From Chitinophagales bacterium (GTDB taxonomy: Bacteria > Bacteroidota > Bacteroidia > Chitinophagales > Saprospiraceae), in the NCBI GenBank assembly GCA_013298845.1, contig JAAFJN010000010.1, forward strand, positions 75,019 through 139,018: a stretch of DNA of 64,000 bases, given 5' to 3'. The translations under genes were made by a program, and so were the position numbers. Of the stretch, positions 8,106 to 16,400 are shown piece after piece; position 1 is the stretch's first letter; every line of letters begins with the position of its first letter. The notes beneath the pieces were generated by a model. The model saw only the letters and a list, made by a program, of their open reading frames with translations, searched no databases and had not been told where the DNA came from.

Positions 8106-8779
8106 TTATACACCTGCGAAAGATGCCCGATAACCGCGTTAGGGTTAGCGCTTTGCAATTGCTCGGCGGTGTGCGCACCGGTTGTAATTCCCAGAGTGAC
8201 GCCGCATTCGGCATTTTGACCTTCTTCAATGTCAATGATACTATCGCCAATTTTAAGCACCCGTTCGGGGTTGGTAATGCCAAAATGCGCCATTGCTTTT
8301 TGGATCATATCGGGGGCGGGGCGGCCATTTTCCACGTCATCGGCGGTGACCGTACAGCCGATGAGATCGGAGGTGTCCCAACCCAATTTGGCCAGCAGCA
8401 TATCGGCCACGGCGCGTTCATAACCCGTATTGAGGGCCACAAAAACGCCATCGGCTTTGAGTTGTTCAAACAAGGCCGATGCGCCCGGTTGTTCGGTGAA
8501 TTGACCACGAGCGTAGGCTTTGTTCAGGCGAATTTTAAAATCGGCGAAAATGGTCTGAATATCCGCTTCCGGCACTTTAAAATCCGAAATTTGTAACAAA
8601 ATATCCCGAATGGCCTTGAGTTTTTCTTTACCCGCGCCGTACAGCAGCACCGTTTCCAGATCCACCGAAAAACCGGCTTGTTGAATGGATTGCTGCACCG
8701 TTTTATACACTATATTATCTTCGTCAATGGTCGTGCCCGCCATATCAAAAATGGCCAAATCAATCGTGCGTTGTTTCAT
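8093..8779 (-). CDS. Phosphonatase-like HAD hydrolase (TIGR03351 type)
   Basis: 228 residues from the ATG at 8779. The N-terminal motif is FDMAGTT (nucleophile D12) rather than DxDxT, as in phosphonoacetaldehyde hydrolase PhnX. A cap-domain lysine, K51 in YGAGKEK, aligns by eye with the Schiff-base Lys of PhnX, and the motif before the metal-binding Asp pair is GRPAPDM with Arg in place of the usual HAD Lys; GDSIIDIEEG follows. These are the features used to define the phosphonatase-like clade. Expected reaction: hydrolytic C-P cleavage of phosphonoacetaldehyde or a hydroxy derivative. It starts 1 nt after the stop of the FAD oxidoreductase, in an operon with that gene and a permease. Substrate is inference. 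Confidence 0.88.
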   Translation of the reverse strand: MKQRTIDLAIFDMAGTTIDEDNIVYKTVQQSIQQAGFSVDLETVLLYGAGKEKLKAIRDILLQISDFKVPEADIQTIFADFKIRLNKAYARGQFTEQPGASALFEQLKADGVFVALNTGYERAVADMLLAKLGWDTSDLIGCTVTADDVENGRPAPDMIQKAMAHFGITNPERVLKIGDSIIDIEEGQNAECGVTLGITTGAHTAEQLQSANPNAVIGHLSQVYNWVM

Positions 8780-8780
8780 G

Positions 8781-9932
8781 TTATGCGAATAATGTTGAAA
8801 TGTGTTCGGCGGCAAAACCGGCGCTGCCCGTCATGCCTTTTCCCCCAATCCCCGTAACCACGTGAATGCGGTCCTGAATAGTGGCTTGAAAAATATCGGT
8901 GTGTTTACATTGGCTATAAATACCCCACCAACGGCGTTTGACCGTCCAGGTTTGCAGGTCAAAAATGTCGGCGGCGCGATGAAGCATGATATCGTTAACG
9001 TCGTCGCGGAGGTCGAAACCCAAATCATCGGCTTGGGCGGCGGCGGCGTATTCGTGGGAATCGCCCAAAATCACCGAACCGCTGGTGGTTTGTTTAAATA
9101 AAATGTGGATTCCCCAGTGTTTTTCGGGGGAATCGGCGGGTTCGGCGGCTTTAACAGACTGCCACGACGGACATTCCGAAAACGCCTCGTACCGCCGGAT
9201 ACTCAGTCCGGTGAGGATATTACCCTCGAAGCGTTGAGTGGGTTGCTCGGCCAATTCTAACATTTGAAGTTTAACGGCCACGAGGTCGCTTTTTTGGTAC
9301 ATTTCGGGGTACAGGGTCCGAAATTCGTGCCCGCCGCACACCAATACCCGCTCGGCTTGGGTTTGCCCGCCGTGGGTATCGCGCAGGGTGCAGGTGTCGC
9401 CCGCTACGTCAATGCCGCCAATTTGGGTATTGGGAAAATAAGCCAATCCGCGTTGTTCCCGCAAATATTGCAAAATCCGGTGAATGGCCAAATGCGGCTC
9501 CAGCGACACCTCTTCGGGGAAAAACAAACCGCCCTTTACGTAATCGGCGCGTAAACCGGCGTAACGGTCGCGGCATTGTTCGGCGGTGAGCAACGTAGAG
9601 GTGTAATCGTTGTTTTGATTAATAGCCGCCAATTCTTCGAGCAGCGTCATTTCCTCGGCGTTGGAGGCGAGGTAAACGCTGCCGTTTTGCCGGAGGGAAA
9701 TATCAAATTGACGTTGAATGTTTTTATAAATATCGAGGCTTTTTCGCCCCAAAATTTGCCATTTTTGGTTCATGCCCGACGGCACCACCTGCCCAAAATT
9801 CCGCACGGTGGCGCCCTGCGGGGCGTTGTTTTTTTCAAAAAGCGCCACACTAAGCCCTTTTTCCAACGCGTGAAATGCGTGAAATGCGCCCAAAATGCCG
9901 CCGCCCACGACGGCTATATCGTATTTTTTCAT
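8781..9932 (-). CDS. TIGR03364-type FAD-dependent amine oxidoreductase (phosphonate-associated)
   Basis: 383 residues from the ATG at 9932, which overlaps the preceding stop as ATGA. MKKYDIAVVGGGILGAFHAF carries the GxGxxG dinucleotide-binding loop, and the fold is of the D-amino-acid/glycine oxidase (DAO) type; RNFGQVVPSGMN and GGKGMTGSAGFAAEHI near the C-terminus are further FAD/substrate motifs. Members of this clade occur beside phosphonatase-like HADs and are thought to oxidatively deaminate aminophosphonates (2-aminoethylphosphonate, its hydroxy or N-methyl forms) to the aldehyde. The gene sits between a permease and the HAD, which fits that scheme. Which aminophosphonate is used cannot be read from sequence. 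Confidence 0.88.
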   Translation of the reverse strand: MKKYDIAVVGGGILGAFHAFHALEKGLSVALFEKNNAPQGATVRNFGQVVPSGMNQKWQILGRKSLDIYKNIQRQFDISLRQNGSVYLASNAEEMTLLEELAAINQNNDYTSTLLTAEQCRDRYAGLRADYVKGGLFFPEEVSLEPHLAIHRILQYLREQRGLAYFPNTQIGGIDVAGDTCTLRDTHGGQTQAERVLVCGGHEFRTLYPEMYQKSDLVAVKLQMLELAEQPTQRFEGNILTGLSIRRYEAFSECPSWQSVKAAEPADSPEKHWGIHILFKQTTSGSVILGDSHEYAAAAQADDLGFDLRDDVNDIMLHRAADIFDLQTWTVKRRWWGIYSQCKHTDIFQATIQDRIHVVTGIGGKGMTGSAGFAAEHISTLFA

Positions 9933-11218
9933 GTTGTTGTTTGTAAAGTTAATTCCGTTTGTTCCTCCGTTTTGGGGGCTTTTTGGAAAAAATAAACCAT
10001 TGCCGCGAGGGAAAATACCACCGACAAACCGGCAATAATGTACGAAACGGTGGTAAAAAAGGCCAACCAATTGATACTTCCCGCGCCGCTGAAATTTTTC
10101 CACAACATCACTCCGGCGCTGCCCAAATACCCAAAGGCATCGGCGAGGTACATGAGAAACCCGACGTTGCCGACTTCGCGGTAATGGGCCAACATGCGTT
10201 CAAATAAAATGCCCTGAAACACGGTATATCCAATAAATAAACCAAAACCCGCCGTTACCATCCACGCAAGCGGACTTAACCAACCCAGTTCAAATAACCA
10301 CGTTGAAACACCCAACAACAAGCCACCCACCGAAACGGCCAATAACGTGAGCCGGAACGCCGTGGCATTGTTCCGAATGAGCGATAAACCGCCCACAAAA
10401 CCCAAAATCAGCAGCGAAACCCACAGTTCCGATTGCGCCAATACGCTCGATTGGCCCGCGTAGCCAAGTGCTGACCAAATTTCTACGGCAAAATTATCGC
10501 GGATATCGCGCAAAATGGTGAGTAATATATAGGTCAGCACCAATAGCACCAATCCCGGTGCGTAGCGCCAAAAAAGGGCTTTTCGTTGCGCACCGGTCAT
10601 GGGTAACCGTACGGACCGCGCTGCAATATCGTCGGGGGAGGGTGGTGGCAGCCGAAGTAGCATGTACGTACTGATGCCCAGCAGCGGAACAAACAAAAGC
10701 CCGGTCAGGGCGGGCATCCAAAATGGGCTAACGTGGTAATCGTCGAGCAGTACTTTCCCGATGTATTTCACCGAACCCGAAGCAAAAATAATGCTGATGC
10801 CCAAACCCAGGCTCATCAATTCGGTGCGGCGGCGGCCTTCTAAAAAGGAAAAAACCACCCCGAAAACCATACCCAACGGAACGCCATTGAGAAACAAAAA
10901 CAGCGGACTCCAAGCCACGGGAGCCACGGCAAACCCGAGGAGCGCGGCTTCGGCCCAGGCAAGCATAATTAACAAAGCCGGAATGCGGTGTCGGGGTTGT
11001 AATTCACTGATCACTTTTACCCCGATAAATTTGGACAATAAATAACCGAAGAGTTGACTGACCACCAATACCACTTTATAATCAATGCCCCACAATGCCA
11101 GATCGCTGAATTGCGCCGCCGCAAACGGTTTGCGAAAGGCGTACATGCTGTAATACGCGCCAAAGGCCGCCAATGTGCCCCAAACGGCGATGTACGCCTC
11201 CGATTTCTGTTGCTTCAT
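9929..11218 (-). CDS. DUF5690-family MFS-like permease
   Basis: 429 residues with about 12 transmembrane segments. The start YIAVWGTLAAFGAYYSMYAFRKPFAAA and the loop FLEGRRRTELMSLGLGIS are characteristic of DUF5690, a Bacteroidota branch of the major facilitator superfamily related to organophosphate/sugar-phosphate antiporters (the AYRKPF-like motif). It is the first gene of a three-gene operon, overlapping the FAD oxidoreductase by 4 nt. From context it probably imports the phosphonate consumed downstream. No clear TAnnTTTG box was found in front of it. Confidence 0.85.
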   Translation of the reverse strand: MKQQKSEAYIAVWGTLAAFGAYYSMYAFRKPFAAAQFSDLALWGIDYKVVLVVSQLFGYLLSKFIGVKVISELQPRHRIPALLIMLAWAEAALLGFAVAPVAWSPLFLFLNGVPLGMVFGVVFSFLEGRRRTELMSLGLGISIIFASGSVKYIGKVLLDDYHVSPFWMPALTGLLFVPLLGISTYMLLRLPPPSPDDIAARSVRLPMTGAQRKALFWRYAPGLVLLVLTYILLTILRDIRDNFAVEIWSALGYAGQSSVLAQSELWVSLLILGFVGGLSLIRNNATAFRLTLLAVSVGGLLLGVSTWLFELGWLSPLAWMVTAGFGLFIGYTVFQGILFERMLAHYREVGNVGFLMYLADAFGYLGSAGVMLWKNFSGAGSINWLAFFTTVSYIIAGLSVVFSLAAMVYFFQKAPKTEEQTELTLQTTT

Positions 11219-11394
11219 CGGCCAAAAGTGGCCTTATCGCGTTCAAATTGTTACCATAGATTGTATTAGGTTTGTTTTAATTTTCCGTATATTTAATGTT
11301 AAGTTAGCAATTTGACATTCTCTTGTTTTTGGGGTAATGATTTTTTTAAACTAACTTAATCTACATTGTGCCGTTTTTGGGCAACCACTGCTGC

Positions 11395-11402
11395 TACCTT
11401 TG
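11395..11402 (+). promoter_or_regulatory. -7 box upstream of the susC-like gene
   Basis: TACCTTTG, 88 nt before the SusC ATG. The nearest TTG (11377-11379) is 15 nt upstream, shorter than usual. The 272-bp gap 11219-11490 is otherwise AT-rich without other recognised features. Confidence 0.45.
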
Positions 11403-11490
11403 CCCAGTATTTTTAAAACATTTTTATCGAGTAAAAACAACGGGGTTTTACTATTTTTAACGGCATTTTTTTTCACTAAATCATACATTT

Positions 11491-14400
11491 ATGAAGTACA
11501 TCAACTTCAAGAGTTACGCTCTTGTCCTGTCATTGCTTTGCCTTTCGGTTGCCCTCAGTGCGCAAGTACGCGGCACGGTGAAAGCGGCAGAAAATGGCGA
11601 AGTACTGCCTGGCGTTTCCGTTCAGGTAAAAGGAACTACTACCGGTTCCGTTACTGACATTAACGGTAATTTTTCTATCAATGCCAAACCCGAAGATGTG
11701 CTGCGGGTTGTTTACGTTGGCTTTAATACCGTAGAAGTAAAAGTAGGTGCACAAACCACGATTGATATTGTATTGGAAACCAACTCAACCCTTGACGAAG
11801 TGGTGGTTACCGCTTTGGGTATCGAACGCGATAAAAAAGCGCTCGGTTACGCGGTTTCTGAAGTAAATGGCAACGATTTGACGCAGGCGCGCGAAACCAA
11901 CGTGCTCAATAGTTTATCGGGCCGCGTGGCGGGTGTACAAGTGGTGGGAACCCCTTCCGGGATTGGTTCTTCGGCGCGGATTACCATTCGCGGCGAGCGT
12001 TCGTTGAACATCAACAACAACCAACCTTTGTTTGTCGTGGATGGCGTGCCCATCAGCAACCAGACGTTTGGTTCTTCCGGTGGTCCCAACGGCCGTAACC
12101 AGGATGTGGACTACGGCAACGGCGCGGGTTTTGTAAACCCCGACGATATTGAAAGTATGACCATTTTGAAAGGCGCCAGCGCGGCGGCTTTGTACGGTTC
12201 ACGCGCCAACAACGGCGTTATCGTTATCAAAACCAAGTCAGGTAAAGCCTCTAAAGGTATTGGTGTGTCACTCAACAGCACGGCTTCTTTTGAAACGGTG
12301 TTGCGCCTGCCCGATTACCAAAACGTGTATGGCCAGGGCCTGAACGGCGAGTTTGGCTTTAAAGACGGTAACGGTGGCGGTTTGCGCGATGGCGTGGACG
12401 AAGCCTGGGGACCAAAAATGGACGGTCAGTTGTTGACTCAATTTGACAGCCCTACTTCCAACGGCTTCCGCGGTGGTGACGTGGGTAACCTCTACGCTCA
12501 AATTGCACCGGTGAACCTCACCAACCAGTTAAATGGTCGCGGTGAAATTACCGCTACACCATTTATCGCCCGCCCCGATAATATTCGCAATTTTTTTGAA
12601 ACGGGCCAAACGTTGACCAACAATATCGCCCTCACCGGCGGTAACGATTTTGGTACCTTCCGTTTGTCATTCACCAATTTGGACCAAAAAGGTTTTGTAC
12701 CCAACACCGATTTGAAAAGAAATACCATTTCGTTCAACGGCGGTTATAATTTGTCCAAAAAACTCACGGCAAACATCAATTTTAACTACATGAACAACAA
12801 AAGCGGCAACCGTCCGAACCTCAGTTACGGTACCGAAAACATCATGTACCTGTTCAATTGCTGGTTGCCCCGCAGCGTAGATTTGGCCGCCATGCGCGAT
12901 TACTGGCAGGCAGGCCGCGAAGGTTTGAACCAGTATGGTTTCAACTATAACTACCACGATAACCCGTATTTTAACCTCTACGAAAACACCAACAGCCAAG
13001 ATATTAGCCGCGTATTTGGTAATGCTTCGGTGACTTACCAAATTGCCGATAACCTCCGCCTCATGTTGCGCAGCGGCCTCGATGCGTCCGATGAATTCCG
13101 CGACCGTCGCCGTGCGTATTCAACGCAACGTTATTTGTTGGGCAGTTACCGCGAGGAAAAAATCCGTTTTCAGGAGCAAAACCACGACTTTTTGTTGAGT
13201 TGGGATAAATCTTTGTCTTCTCGTTTGGATTTGAACTTCTCTTTCGGTGGTAACCAAATGACTCAAGTTCGCAATGCTTCCGACGCTTCGGCTCCGGAAT
13301 TGGCCGTTCCCGGTGTGTATTCTTTGAACAATAGCCGCGTGGCGGTGCAAACCAGCACTTTCCGTTCGGAGCGTCGCATCAACAGTTTGTACGCCAATGC
13401 TCAATTGGGTTTTAACCGTTACCTCTACCTCGATTTGTCGGCGCGTAACGATTGGTCCAGCACTTTGCCTTCGGATTCTCGTTCGTACCTGTACTACTCA
13501 GCCAACGTGAGCGCAGTAGTATCCGAAATGTTGAAACTCAAACCCGGCAGTGCTTTGTCTTTTGCTAAAGTACGTCTTGGTTTTGCACAAGTGGGTAACG
13601 ATACCGATCCTTACCAATTGGCTGCCGTGTATTCGGCGCAAACACAGGCCCTCGGTCTACCAGTGTATTCCGAAGCATCACAAATTCCGAATGCTGATTT
13701 GAAACCGGAAATTTCTACTTCGTTTGAAACTGGTTTCGACGTGCGTTTCCTCAACAACCGCATCGGCCTCGACGCAACGTATTACAACACCAACAGCCGC
13801 AACCAGATTTTGCCCGTGCCGTTGTCCACTACAACGGGTTACACTGCACGTTTGATTAACGCCGGTTTGATCAACAACCAAGGCGTTGAGTTTATGCTCC
13901 ACCTCGTTCCGGTTCAACGCCGTGGCGTGTTTACCTGGAACGTTGATTTCAACGCTGCCCGTAACGTAAGTGAAGTAAAAGAACTGTACACCGACCCGGT
14001 AAGCGGCCAGGAAATTACCAACTACGTAATGGCCAGCCGTTACATTACCGTTGAAGCCCGCGTGGGCGAACAAATGGGTAATATGTACGCCATTGGTTAC
14101 GAGCGCGTTAGCAGCGACCCGAGCAGCAAATACTACGACCCAACCGGTCAGTTTGTGGGCCGTATCGTGTACAACTCAGCGGGTAAACCGATTGCAACGA
14201 CTAACCGTATTTTGATGGGCAACTACAACCCCGATTGGTTGATGGGTATCAATAACAACTTCAACTTTAAAGGCGTAAACCTCGGCTTTCTTTTTGATTT
14301 CCGCATCGGCGGTGAAATGTATTCTCATACCCAAACCGTGGGGCGCGAGGGCGGCATTATCTCTGAAACGCTCGAAGGCCGTGCTAATGGTTATGATTTG

Positions 14401-14808
14401 ACACAGGAAGGCAACGGGGTTGTGGGTAACGGCGTAATTCCGCAGGTAGATGCCGACGGTAAAATTATCGGTTATGCCGAAAACGCTCAGAAACTCTCGG
14501 CTCGTGAATGGCACACTACCATCACTTTGGGTCGCCGCGTGTTGGAAGACATGACTTACGACGCTTCTTTTGTGAAATTGCGCGAAGTACGCCTCGGTTA
14601 TACTTTGCCTAAAAAATGGCTCACCGGTGCACGCATCCAAAACGTAAATATCTCTTTGGTAGGTCGTAACCTCGCCTTGTGGACCAAAGTTCCGCACGTT
14701 GACCCAGAAACTTCTTCTACTTCCGGCGGTACGATTATCCCCGGTGTAGAATCGGTGGCTTTGCCATCTACGCGCAGTTTTGGTATCAATTTGGGCGTTA
14801 ATTTTTAA
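11491..14808 (+). CDS. SusC/RagA-family TonB-linked outer-membrane receptor
   Basis: 1105 residues. Signal peptide (residues 1-23, ending LSAQ), then a carboxypeptidase-regulatory-like Ig domain (VRGTVKAAENGEVLPGVSVQVKG, about 24-100), the TonB-box region DEVVVTALGIERDKKALGY, a plug domain with the hallmark FVVDGVPISN and ILKGASAAALYGSRANNGVI, and a long C-terminal beta barrel. With the SusD-like lipoprotein 21 bp downstream it forms a lidded outer-membrane importer for a glycan, glycopeptide or peptide. No carbohydrate-active enzyme lies next to the pair, so the substrate is unassigned. Confidence 0.96.
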   Translation: MKYINFKSYALVLSLLCLSVALSAQVRGTVKAAENGEVLPGVSVQVKGTTTGSVTDINGNFSINAKPEDVLRVVYVGFNTVEVKVGAQTTIDIVLETNSTLDEVVVTALGIERDKKALGYAVSEVNGNDLTQARETNVLNSLSGRVAGVQVVGTPSGIGSSARITIRGERSLNINNNQPLFVVDGVPISNQTFGSSGGPNGRNQDVDYGNGAGFVNPDDIESMTILKGASAAALYGSRANNGVIVIKTKSGKASKGIGVSLNSTASFETVLRLPDYQNVYGQGLNGEFGFKDGNGGGLRDGVDEAWGPKMDGQLLTQFDSPTSNGFRGGDVGNLYAQIAPVNLTNQLNGRGEITATPFIARPDNIRNFFETGQTLTNNIALTGGNDFGTFRLSFTNLDQKGFVPNTDLKRNTISFNGGYNLSKKLTANINFNYMNNKSGNRPNLSYGTENIMYLFNCWLPRSVDLAAMRDYWQAGREGLNQYGFNYNYHDNPYFNLYENTNSQDISRVFGNASVTYQIADNLRLMLRSGLDASDEFRDRRRAYSTQRYLLGSYREEKIRFQEQNHDFLLSWDKSLSSRLDLNFSFGGNQMTQVRNASDASAPELAVPGVYSLNNSRVAVQTSTFRSERRINSLYANAQLGFNRYLYLDLSARNDWSSTLPSDSRSYLYYSANVSAVVSEMLKLKPGSALSFAKVRLGFAQVGNDTDPYQLAAVYSAQTQALGLPVYSEASQIPNADLKPEISTSFETGFDVRFLNNRIGLDATYYNTNSRNQILPVPLSTTTGYTARLINAGLINNQGVEFMLHLVPVQRRGVFTWNVDFNAARNVSEVKELYTDPVSGQEITNYVMASRYITVEARVGEQMGNMYAIGYERVSSDPSSKYYDPTGQFVGRIVYNSAGKPIATTNRILMGNYNPDWLMGINNNFNFKGVNLGFLFDFRIGGEMYSHTQTVGREGGIISETLEGRANGYDLTQEGNGVVGNGVIPQVDADGKIIGYAENAQKLSAREWHTTITLGRRVLEDMTYDASFVKLREVRLGYTLPKKWLTGARIQNVNISLVGRNLALWTKVPHVDPETSSTSGGTIIPGVESVALPSTRSFGINLGVNF

Positions 14809-14829
14809 TTTTAAACATCATTCATTGAC

Positions 14830-16296
14830 ATGAAAAAATATTTTAGCAAAATAGCCACGCTGCTGCTCGTTGTGAGTTTGGCCGCCTGCACCAAAGATTT
14901 TGACGAAATTAATCAAAATCCCAATTCACCAACGACGGTAACGCCGGGATTAATTTTGCCTGGTATTCAGCGCGACATGGTGAACACCATTATGAACGAA
15001 GCGTGGGGCATTGGGAATATCGTTATCCAACACACCGCCAAAAACCAGTTTGTAAACGAAGATCGTTACCTCTGGGGCGAAATCAACGGCATTTGGAACA
15101 CCGGTTACGGCAAATTGCGCGACGTAAACGCCATCATTGACTACGCCGAAGCCAACAACCAACAAAACTACAAAGGGGTGGCGTTGGTGATGAAATCCTG
15201 GATTTTTTCGCTCATCACCGATGCTTACGGCGATTGCCCGTATTCTGAGGCTGGTAGCGGTAAAGACGGTATTTATTACCCTAAGTACGACGAACAGGAG
15301 AAAATTTACGACGGTATTCTCGCCGATTTGAAAACGGCCAACGATATCCTCGGTACCACTACGGAAGCCGTTTCGGGTGATTTGATCTACGCCGGTAACA
15401 TTACCAAGTGGAAAAAATTGGCCAACTCTTTGCGCGTTCGTGCCTTGTTGCGCATTTCTCGCAAACGCGACGTGTCGGCTCCATTGCGCGAAATTTTGGC
15501 CGATGCGGCGAAATACCCGTTGTTTGAAAGCAACGCCGATCACGCGGTGTACACGTATTTGGACAAAACGCCCGATCAGTTTCCGTTGTTCTCGGCGCGG
15601 ATTGGCTCTTTTAACGAGTTCCGTGCGAGCAAAACGTTGACGGATTACCTGCAATCAACGGCCGATCCACGCGTGGCGATTTTCTTCCGTCCAACACCCG
15701 CCAGTGCCAACACCGACACCACCATTATTCGTGGTATTCCGAATGGTTTGAACGACGTTGTTGCGCAAACGTACGCGGGTGGTCAGCAAAACCATTCACA
15801 AATTGGCGAAATTTATTACGAAAAGGCCATTTCTGCCGATGGTTTAAAAATTACCAAAGGGGTCATTATGACGTACGCCGAGTTGCAATTTTTGTTGGCC
15901 GAAGCAGCGGAACGTGGTTTATCTACCGCCAACGCGGAAACGCATTATGTAAATGCGGTAACTGCTTCGTACGCATTTTACAACCTCGTTCCCGAAGCGG
16001 GATTCTTTTCTCGCAATGATGTTGGTTATATCGGTTCTTCTTCCGAAAAATTGACTAAAATTGCGACCCAAAAATGGGTATCGTTGTATTTCCAGGGTAT
16101 GGAAGCCTGGTTTGACTGGCGCAGAACCCGTTTGCCGGCGTTAACACCCGCTGTTTCGAACCAAAACGATAATAAAATACCCGTTCGTTTTATTTATCCA
16201 ATTATCGAACAGGCATTAAATAACGGTAACCGCGAGGCCGCTGTTAGCCGTCAGGGCGAAGATAATATCAACGCGTTGATGTGGTATTTGAGATAA
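14830..16296 (+). CDS. SusD/RagB-family lipoprotein (SusD-like_2 type)
   Basis: 488 residues, with lipobox LVVSLAAC (lipidated C20), so an outer-membrane surface lipoprotein. CTKDFDEINQNPNSPTTVTPGLILPG is the typical SusD-like_2 opening, followed by the TPR-like helices (ALVMKSWIFSLITDAYGDCPYSEA, KWKKLANSLRVRALLRISRK) and the C-terminal FQGMEAWFDWRRTRLPALTP. It caps the SusC barrel and binds the ligand. It is co-transcribed with susC (21-bp gap); the next receptor gene begins 104 bp later after a repeat-rich gap. Confidence 0.95.
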   Translation: MKKYFSKIATLLLVVSLAACTKDFDEINQNPNSPTTVTPGLILPGIQRDMVNTIMNEAWGIGNIVIQHTAKNQFVNEDRYLWGEINGIWNTGYGKLRDVNAIIDYAEANNQQNYKGVALVMKSWIFSLITDAYGDCPYSEAGSGKDGIYYPKYDEQEKIYDGILADLKTANDILGTTTEAVSGDLIYAGNITKWKKLANSLRVRALLRISRKRDVSAPLREILADAAKYPLFESNADHAVYTYLDKTPDQFPLFSARIGSFNEFRASKTLTDYLQSTADPRVAIFFRPTPASANTDTTIIRGIPNGLNDVVAQTYAGGQQNHSQIGEIYYEKAISADGLKITKGVIMTYAELQFLLAEAAERGLSTANAETHYVNAVTASYAFYNLVPEAGFFSRNDVGYIGSSSEKLTKIATQKWVSLYFQGMEAWFDWRRTRLPALTPAVSNQNDNKIPVRFIYPIIEQALNNGNREAAVSRQGEDNINALMWYLR

Positions 16297-16300
16297 CATT

Positions 16301-16396
16301 TTAGTGAAAAGTGAAGATTGAAAAGTGAATAGTATAGTGTTTTTTCGCTGCTTTCCACTCTTCACTTTTCACTTTTCACTTTTCATTATTCACTAA
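16301..16396. repeat. Inverted GTGAAAAGTGAA / TTCACTTTTCAC repeat block
   Basis: The gap between the SusD-like and TonB-receptor genes consists largely of GTGAAAAGTGAA-type words (16301-16335) facing several TTCACTTTTCAC-type words (16357-16396), ending 4 bp before the receptor ATG. The two sides can pair into a long imperfect hairpin. Similar words recur at 21958-21985 and 22166-22200. Confidence 0.7.
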
Positions 16397-16400
16397 AAAA

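Noticed and set aside
16297-16400. Cobalamin riboswitch before the TonB receptor
   Set aside because: The gap is too short and consists of GTGAAAAGTGAA-type repeats without the B12-box.
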